Made by a program: the position numbers and the translations under genes. Below are positions 32,462 through 37,449 of a stretch of 37,449 nt of DNA, in pieces. The notes beneath the pieces are model-generated. The model did no database searches, was not told the DNA's origin, and saw only the letters and a program-made list of their open reading frames with translations. Every line of letters begins with the position of its first letter. Positions within the stretch are counted from its first letter, which is position 1. This DNA is from an uncultured Novosphingobium sp. (GTDB lineage Bacteria > Pseudomonadota > Alphaproteobacteria > Sphingomonadales > Sphingomonadaceae): positions 1-37,449 of the forward strand of contig CAMPIM010000023.1 of the NCBI GenBank assembly GCA_946886365.1, written 5' to 3'.

Positions 32462-33946
32462 ATGGTCGAACTGGTGCAGATTAATCCCGCCGCAGAAGCA
32501 GGCATCCCCGAACTCCCGCGCAACGTGGAGGCGGAAGCCGCGCTGCTGGGCGCGCTGATGATCGACAACCGCATTGCCGAGGATGTTCAGCTCAAGCTCA
32601 AGGCGGAGCATTTCTTCGAGCCCCTACATGGCCGCATCTACGAAGCCGTGATGAAGCTGGTTGAGCGCGACATGGTCGCCAATCCGGTCACGCTCAAGCC
32701 GATGCTGGAGCAGGACCCGGCGCTCAAGGAATTGGGCGGTGTCGGCTACCTCGCGCAGCTCACGGGGAACGGTGCCGCGCTGCTCGGCGCGCGCGATTTC
32801 GCCAGCCAGATTTATGACCTCGCACTTCTGCGTCAACTTGTGAATGTAGGGCGAGAATTGGTTGAAAATGCTCTTGATACAAGCGAGGATGTCAACCCGC
32901 GCGAGCAGATAGAGATGGCCGAAGTCGCCCTCTATAAAGTGTCCGAGGGCGAGGGTGAAACCGGCTCCGTCAAAAGCTTCGCCACCGCCACCACCATGGC
33001 CGTGCAGGTGGCCGAACGCGCGCTTAACAGTGGGGGCCATGTTTCGGGCATCACCACTGGCCTCAATAGCCTGAATGAAAAGATCGGTGGCCTCCACAAT
33101 TCGGATCTCATGATCCTTGCGGGCCGTCCGGGCATGGGCAAGACATCGCTCGCGACCAACATCGCCTATAACGCCGCGTCCCGCTGGATGCGCGACCATG
33201 TCGATGGCATTCCGCCCGAAAAGAATATGGGCGCCAAGACAGCCTTCTTCTCCCTCGAAATGTCCGCCGATCAGCTGGCTACCCGCGTGCTCGCCGAGCA
33301 GTCGGGCATCAGCGGGGAGGCGCTGCGCATGGGTAAGATCAGCCGCGCCGATTTCCAGAACCTTTCCCGCGCCGCGCGCGACCTTCAGGAACTGCCGCTG
33401 TTCATTGACGATACGCCAGGTCTGACCATCGCGGCGCTGCGTACGCGTGCGCGGCGGCTGAAGCGCCGTCATGACATCGGCCTCGTCATCGTCGATTACC
33501 TCCAACTGCTACAGGGCAGCGGCCGAGGCAGCGATAATCGCGTGCAGGAAATTTCCGAAATTTCCCGTGGTCTCAAGACCTTGGCAAAGGAACTTAATGT
33601 TCCGGTACTGGCGCTTTCCCAGCTGAGCCGTGCGGTCGAGCAGCGCGAGGACAAGCGCCCTCAGCTATCCGACCTTCGCGAATCCGGCTCGATCGAGCAG
33701 GACGCCGACATGGTCTGGTTCGTCTTTCGCGAGGATTATTATGTCGCCGCGAAGGAGCCGGGCAACAAGGAGAGTAGCGAGCATCTTGAATGGGCGCAGG
33801 AGATGGAGCGGATCTACGGCCTTGCCGAACTGATCGTCGCCAAGCAGCGTCACGGTTCGACCGGCCGTATCCGTATGAAGTTCGACGCGAAGATCACCCG
33901 CTTCTCCGACCTCGCGGACGGCGGATATATGGGCGATTATGAGTGA
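32462..33946 (+). CDS. dnaB: Replicative DNA helicase
   Basis: A 494-residue DnaB, the hexameric helicase at the replication fork. The N-terminal collar domain (PRNVEAEAALLGALMIDNRI with the following helices) is joined by a linker to the RecA-type motor: Walker A GRPGMGKTS with Lys227, Walker B GLVIVDYLQLL, then LSQLSRAVEQREDKRPQLSD and LRESGSIEQDADMV. The C-terminus KQRHGSTGRIRMKFD is typical. No intein is present. ATG at 32462 is preceded by GAGAGG; an in-frame TTG at 32420 is less likely. A single near-match to a DnaA box (TTCTCCACA at 32389) lies upstream. Confidence 0.97.
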   Translation: MVELVQINPAAEAGIPELPRNVEAEAALLGALMIDNRIAEDVQLKLKAEHFFEPLHGRIYEAVMKLVERDMVANPVTLKPMLEQDPALKELGGVGYLAQLTGNGAALLGARDFASQIYDLALLRQLVNVGRELVENALDTSEDVNPREQIEMAEVALYKVSEGEGETGSVKSFATATTMAVQVAERALNSGGHVSGITTGLNSLNEKIGGLHNSDLMILAGRPGMGKTSLATNIAYNAASRWMRDHVDGIPPEKNMGAKTAFFSLEMSADQLATRVLAEQSGISGEALRMGKISRADFQNLSRAARDLQELPLFIDDTPGLTIAALRTRARRLKRRHDIGLVIVDYLQLLQGSGRGSDNRVQEISEISRGLKTLAKELNVPVLALSQLSRAVEQREDKRPQLSDLRESGSIEQDADMVWFVFREDYYVAAKEPGNKESSEHLEWAQEMERIYGLAELIVAKQRHGSTGRIRMKFDAKITRFSDLADGGYMGDYE

Positions 33947-33953
33947 TCGACCG

Positions 33954-34007
33954 AGTTCGGCTCTGCTCGAACTAAGGGGCGAGGGCGCTCAACCCGTAAT
34001 GAGCGCC
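33954..34007. terminator. Pair of inverted repeats between convergent dnaB and MAPEG genes
   Basis: AGTTCG (33954-33959) with CGAACT (33968-33973), and GGCGCTCA (33984-33991) with TGAGCGCC (34000-34007), lie between and across the ends of the two convergent genes. Neither has a T run, so they are weak terminators at best. Confidence 0.3.
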
Positions 34008-34384
34008 TGCAACACCAATATCAGCCCAATCAGGCCAACCATATAGACCAGCGTCCGCACCACCGGCACGCCCATCGCGTAAAGCGGAAGATAGGCGATC
34101 CGCGCGCCCAGCCATAGCCATGCGCCGATCGCCGTCAGGTCACTCGTCCGTCCCGCAACCACCACGCCGAGCAGCGCGACGATTGCGATGGGGTAGGTCT
34201 CAAGGAAATTCGCCTGCGCGCGCATCAACCGTCCTGCGACAGGCTCCAGCGGCGGCAAGGTCTCGTCCCGCGCGCCCATATTCCACTTCGGTCCATATTG
34301 CTTCGTCTTGAAATGCGCCGCCGCGAAAATATGCACCATCAGGAGCACACAGCTCCACGCCAATATCTTGAGCTCGATCGCCAT
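33989..34384 (-). CDS. MAPEG family membrane protein
   Basis: A 131-residue protein with four membrane helices, matching the MAPEG family (membrane-associated proteins in eicosanoid and glutathione metabolism). It shows GPKWNMGARDE and RLMRAQANFLETYPIAIVAL, the characteristic end of helix 1 loop and start of helix 2. Bacterial members are often of unknown function, some with glutathione transferase activity. AAGGGGA seven bases upstream supports the start at 34384. Confidence 0.9.
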   Translation of the reverse strand: MAIELKILAWSCVLLMVHIFAAAHFKTKQYGPKWNMGARDETLPPLEPVAGRLMRAQANFLETYPIAIVALLGVVVAGRTSDLTAIGAWLWLGARIAYLPLYAMGVPVVRTLVYMVGLIGLILVLQALITG

Positions 34385-34730
34385 GCGGTATCCCCTTTCC
34401 ACAGGTAAGATGGCTACGTTATCGCCATTCCTGCGCTCGCGCCATGAGGCTTGCTCGACAGAACGATACCGTTCGATTATGCTTGGCCAATACTGATGTC
34501 CACTATCTGTGCGACGGCAGGATCGCGCTACTCAAGCTGACGGCGAACGGCGTTATTTCTTCCCGCTGGTGGAGGAAGCGGCCGAGTTCATCCGGCCCGA
34601 ATGCGACTGATTTTGCTGGGGGTGACGGGGGCGGGTGCCCGGACTTGGACACCCATCCCCCAAATTTTCCTTCGCCATGGGCAAAGCATTCTGAATTGAA
34701 ACGGTTGCGCGCTTCCGCCATCTGGCCAGC
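34385..34730. other. 346-base intergenic region before cobA
   Basis: No convincing gene lies here. It must hold the divergent promoters for the MAPEG gene and the sulfur operon. Visible structure: a dyad GAACG-N4-CGTTC in the stretch 34455-34480, the hairpin at 34627-34661, and two short open frames (one from ATG 34444, one ending at 34609) that would make one 60-residue product only if joined by a frameshift. No riboswitch class was recognised. Confidence 0.5.
34627..34668 (+). terminator. Hairpin with T run in the cobA leader (possible attenuator)
   Basis: GGGGG (34627-34631) pairs with CCCCC (34657-34661) and GGGTG (34633-34637) with CACCC (34650-34654), with a small bulge and a 12-base loop. 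AAATTTTCC follows. It lies about 65 bases before the cobA start, where it could act as a leader terminator. Confidence 0.45.
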
Positions 34731-35519
34731 ATGGCCGAACAACTCCCTGCTACCGTCTTTCTCGTCGGCGCGGGTCCGGGTGATCCGGAACTGCTGACGT
34801 TGCGCGCTGCGCGCCTGATCGCGCAGGCGGACGTCATCGTGCATGACGGATTGGTTTCGGCCGAGATATTGGCCATGGCTTCGGTCGACGCTGAACTGAT
34901 TTCCGTCGCCAAGCAGCGCAGCCGCCATTCGATGCCGCAAGAGGGCATCAACGCCTTGCTGGTGGAACTGGCGCTTGCCGGACGCAGTGTCGTGCGGCTG
35001 AAGGGGGGCGATCCATTCGTATTCGGTCGCGGGGGCGAGGAAATGGAAGCATGCCGCGCCGCTGGCGTGCCGGTCGAGATCGTGCCGGGGATCAGCGCGG
35101 CGATCGGCTGCGCGGCGCAGGCGCAGCTTCCCCTCACCCATCGTGATGCGGCGAGCGCGGTGACCTTCGTCGCGGGCCAGTGCAAGGGGCTGACAGATCA
35201 GGACTGGTCCGGGCTTGCTGGCCATGGCCGCACGCTGGTGATTTATATGGGCGTGGCGACGGCGGCGGATATCGCCGACAAGCTTATCGCCGATGGCGTG
35301 TCGCCAGCTATTCCGGTTGCGGTGCTGGAAAATGGCACGCGGTCCGATATGCGCACGCTGCGCACCCTGCTCGCCGATCTGGGCGACATGGTGGCGCGTG
35401 AAAAAGTAAAAAGTCCGGCCCTGATTGTGGTCGGGGAAGTGGCGGCCTATGCGCTGGCGCAGGACGTGCTGGCTGGCTGGGCCACACAGGTGAACAATGG
35501 GGCGGAGATGCATTCGTGA
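34731..35519 (+). CDS. cobA: Uroporphyrinogen-III C-methyltransferase
   Basis: A 262-residue SUMT that methylates uroporphyrinogen III twice to precorrin-2, the route to siroheme. It has VFLVGAGPGDPELLTLRAAR at the N-terminus, VVRLKGGDPFVFGRGGEEME near residue 84 and VPGISAA. It is the stand-alone form, without the CysG dehydrogenase/chelatase domain. The next genes encode a siroheme-dependent reductase, so the product feeds that enzyme's cofactor. Its stop overlaps the next start as GTGA. Confidence 0.94.
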   Translation: MAEQLPATVFLVGAGPGDPELLTLRAARLIAQADVIVHDGLVSAEILAMASVDAELISVAKQRSRHSMPQEGINALLVELALAGRSVVRLKGGDPFVFGRGGEEMEACRAAGVPVEIVPGISAAIGCAAQAQLPLTHRDAASAVTFVAGQCKGLTDQDWSGLAGHGRTLVIYMGVATAADIADKLIADGVSPAIPVAVLENGTRSDMRTLRTLLADLGDMVAREKVKSPALIVVGEVAAYALAQDVLAGWATQVNNGAEMHS

Positions 35520-35812
35520 AGATTTTGACTGGCAATGACCTTGGCACCGGGGACGTGATCTGGTGGGCGGGCGACGGCTGGTCGCGGCAGGTCGGCGAAT
35601 CCGTCGATGTAGGCGACAAGGGCGACGAGCTTGCCCGTGCCGAGGAAGCCGCGCTGCGGGTGGTCGCTCCTTATGTGATCGACGCCACCCTGACCGACGA
35701 AGGCGTGCGCCCGGCCCATATCAAGGATCGCATCCGTGCCCTGGGGCCGACGGTGCGCCCCGACCTGACGCTTAAACCGAATGACGCTGATGCCGGCAAC
35801 TGGGTGATCTGA
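35516..35812 (+). CDS. DUF2849 domain protein of the sulfite reductase operon
   Basis: A 98-residue protein matching DUF2849 (KILTGNDLGTGDVIWWAGDG, then RAEEAALRVVAPYVIDATLT). The family occurs almost always between cobA/cysG and sulfite reductase genes in alphaproteobacteria, but its function is unknown; a role in reductase assembly or electron supply is often supposed. The GTG start overlaps the cobA stop and the stop lies two bases before the reductase ATG. Confidence 0.9.
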   Translation: MKILTGNDLGTGDVIWWAGDGWSRQVGESVDVGDKGDELARAEEAALRVVAPYVIDATLTDEGVRPAHIKDRIRALGPTVRPDLTLKPNDADAGNWVI

Positions 35813-35814
35813 CC

Positions 35815-37446
35815 ATGTATCGTTATGACAGCTATGACCAGTCCATCGTGGACGCCCGCGTCGAGGAATTTCGCGATCAGGTGCAACGCCGCCTGGCCGG
35901 GCAACTGACCGAGGATCAGTTCAAGCCGCTGCGCTTGATGAACGGCCTCTATCTCCAGCTGCACGCCTATATGCTGCGCGTCGCCATCCCCTATGGCACG
36001 TTGAACGCGCCGCAAATGCGCAAGCTGGGCGAGATCGCGCGCAAATATGACAAGGGCTATGGCCACTTCACCACGCGCACGAACCTGCAATATAATTGGA
36101 TCAAACTGGCCGATGCACCCGACATCCTCGCCGAACTGGCGACGGTCGAGATGCACGCCATCCAGACCAGCGGCAATTGCATCCGCAATATCTCGTCCGA
36201 CCAATATGCTGGCGTCGCCGCCGATGAGGTGACGGACCCGCGCCCTTGGGCCGAGTTGCTGCGCCAGTGGTCGACCTTCCATCCCGAATTCACCTATCTG
36301 CCGCGTAAGTTCAAGATCGCGGTGATCGCCAGCGAAGAGGATCGCGCGGCGATGCGGCTGCACGACATCGGCCTGAAGCTGGTGTCGCGCGATGGGCAGA
36401 TCGGCGCGGAAGTTTATGCCGGTGGCGGCATGGGCCGCACGCCGATGGTCGCCCCTCTTATCAAGGACTTCGTGGCCGAAGATGAGATCGTACCTTACTT
36501 GGAAGCGTGCCTGCGCGTCTACAATCGCTACGGCCGCCGCGACAACAAGTACAAGGCCCGGATCAAGATCCTGGTCCATGAGCTGGGCGTCGAGGAATAT
36601 AAGCGTCAGGTCGAGGAAGAGTTTGCGCATATGCGGGAGCTGGGCCTCAACCCGCCACGTGAGGAACTGGACCGCATCCGGCCCTTCTTCGCCAATCCGA
36701 CTTATGATCAGGGTCTGAGCGACGAGATCGACCGTAGCGACCCCGCCTTCGCCCTGTGGGTGGACCGGCAGGTCGCGGCGCACAAGCAGCCGGGCTATGC
36801 GATCGTCAACATCAGCCTAAAGCCGCGCGGCGGCATTCCCGGCGATGCTTCGGCCGAGCAGATCGAGTTGGTGGCGGACCTCGCTGAACGCCATTCGCTG
36901 GACGAACTGCGCGTGACCCATGCGCAGAACCTTGTCCTGCCGCATGTGAAAAAGGCGGACCTTTATGCCATCTGGCAGAAGCTGGACGAGGCTGGGCTGG
37001 CGGAGGCCAATCTGGACCTGATCGGCGACATCATCGCCTGCCCAGGCCTCGACTATTGCAGCCTTGCCAATGCGCGGTCGATCCCGCTGGCGCAGAAGCT
37101 TTCGGAACGGTTCGCGGACGCTGGCCGTCAGAAGGATCTGGGCGAGCTTAAGGTCAAGATCTCCGGCTGCATCAACGCGTGCGGGCATCATCATGCCGGG
37201 CATATTGGCGTGCTGGGCGTGGACCGTAAGGGCGTGGAGAATTTCCAGCTCTCGCTCGGCGGATCGGGCGCGCAGGATGCTGCCGTCGGCCAGATCACGG
37301 GGCCGGGCTTCTCGGAGGATGGCGTCGTGGATGCCATTGAGAAGGTCACCGACCTCTATCTCGCTGAACGTCAGGAAGGCGAGCGCTTCCTCGACACCTA
37401 TCGCCGTCTTGGCATGAAGCCCTTCAAGGAGGCGATCTATGGTTGA
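35815..37446 (+). CDS. Siroheme [4Fe-4S] sulfite (nitrite/sulfite) reductase
   Basis: A 543-residue reductase with the duplicated ferredoxin-like and siroheme-binding halves. The cluster ligands are Cys409 and Cys415 (CPGLDYC) and Cys452 and Cys456 (SGCINACGHH). Also visible are FTTRTNLQYNWIKL, QTSGNCIRNISSDQYAGVA and the RRDNKYKARIKILVHELG segment. Context (cobA and DUF2849 before it) points to assimilatory sulfite reduction to sulfide for cysteine; a nitrite activity cannot be excluded from sequence. The gene is complete, ending three bases before the window edge. Confidence 0.93.
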   Translation: MYRYDSYDQSIVDARVEEFRDQVQRRLAGQLTEDQFKPLRLMNGLYLQLHAYMLRVAIPYGTLNAPQMRKLGEIARKYDKGYGHFTTRTNLQYNWIKLADAPDILAELATVEMHAIQTSGNCIRNISSDQYAGVAADEVTDPRPWAELLRQWSTFHPEFTYLPRKFKIAVIASEEDRAAMRLHDIGLKLVSRDGQIGAEVYAGGGMGRTPMVAPLIKDFVAEDEIVPYLEACLRVYNRYGRRDNKYKARIKILVHELGVEEYKRQVEEEFAHMRELGLNPPREELDRIRPFFANPTYDQGLSDEIDRSDPAFALWVDRQVAAHKQPGYAIVNISLKPRGGIPGDASAEQIELVADLAERHSLDELRVTHAQNLVLPHVKKADLYAIWQKLDEAGLAEANLDLIGDIIACPGLDYCSLANARSIPLAQKLSERFADAGRQKDLGELKVKISGCINACGHHHAGHIGVLGVDRKGVENFQLSLGGSGAQDAAVGQITGPGFSEDGVVDAIEKVTDLYLAERQEGERFLDTYRRLGMKPFKEAIYG

Positions 37447-37449
37447 GTT
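37439..37449 (+). CDS. Start of the next sulfur-operon gene (first codons only)
   Basis: ATG at 37439 overlaps the end of the reductase gene in another frame and reads Met-Val-Glu before the window stops. In related operons the next gene is usually a DUF934 protein or cysH; with three codons this is only a guess from gene order. Confidence 0.35.

Noticed and set aside
34503..35513. 336-codon minus-strand open frame over cobA and its leader
   Set aside because: No recognisable motifs, and it overlaps a complete, well-conserved SUMT gene.
1..37449. Mobile elements, prophage, CRISPR or a defence island
   Set aside because: No transposase, integrase, terminal repeats, tRNA-bounded insertion, repeat-spacer array or recognisable defence gene was found.

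Overview
The window looks like a chromosomal segment of a high-GC alphaproteobacterium, most likely a sphingomonad (Sphingobium/Sphingomonas type). The support is a CtrA cell-cycle regulator almost identical in layout to the Caulobacter protein, UPF0262 and DUF2849 proteins, an alphaproteobacterial-style sulfite reductase operon, and an exosortase-A (XrtA) exopolysaccharide cluster of the kind common in this family. No tRNA, rRNA, CRISPR array, insertion sequence, integrase or phage gene was seen.

Left third (1-13423): one long + strand run of 11 genes, most joined by ATGA/GTGA overlaps. It begins with the tail of a FemAB-like protein and continues with a TIGR03087-type glycosyltransferase, an exosortase A with a fused EpsI domain, an XrtA-associated asparagine synthase-like amidotransferase, a polyprenyl glycosylphosphotransferase, a GT2 enzyme, a zinc-ribbon methyltransferase, a flippase, a GT4 enzyme, an FkbM methyltransferase and a GT-C-like membrane protein. 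Together they read as a machine that builds a lipid-linked oligosaccharide, decorates it, flips it, and couples it to PEP-CTERM protein sorting at the envelope.

Middle (13425-25788): mainly housekeeping and stress genes in short units. These are a degenerate periplasmic amidohydrolase with a 3-hydroxyisobutyrate dehydrogenase-like enzyme, threonine ammonia-lyase, the N-degron transferase Bpt, a VOC protein, an RcnB-like exported protein, an rluA-arfB-msrC unit, an acyltransferase, WrbA and pirin opposite a LysR regulator, and ctrA. The ctrA upstream region is remarkable: five GANTC (CcrM) sites within 72 bp, then a near-consensus CtrA box.

Right third (25989-37449): a secreted Gly/Ala/Ser-rich protein and a subtilisin-like protease lie opposite an ECF sigma/anti-sigma pair, with a perfect 10-bp dyad in the shared promoter region. 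Next comes a compact minus-strand operon (UPF0262, GH25-like protein, cytidine deaminase, dCTP deaminase, phosphatase), then dnaB, a MAPEG protein, and the sulfur assimilation operon cobA-DUF2849-sulfite reductase, which runs off the right edge.

The least ordinary observations are the ctrA control region, two apparent pseudoenzymes (amidohydrolase and GH25-like) that have lost most or all predicted catalytic ligands, a probable ATT start codon for the GH25-like gene, and the dyad-controlled sigma/anti-sigma/protease module. All family assignments come from reading motifs by eye; no database search was possible.
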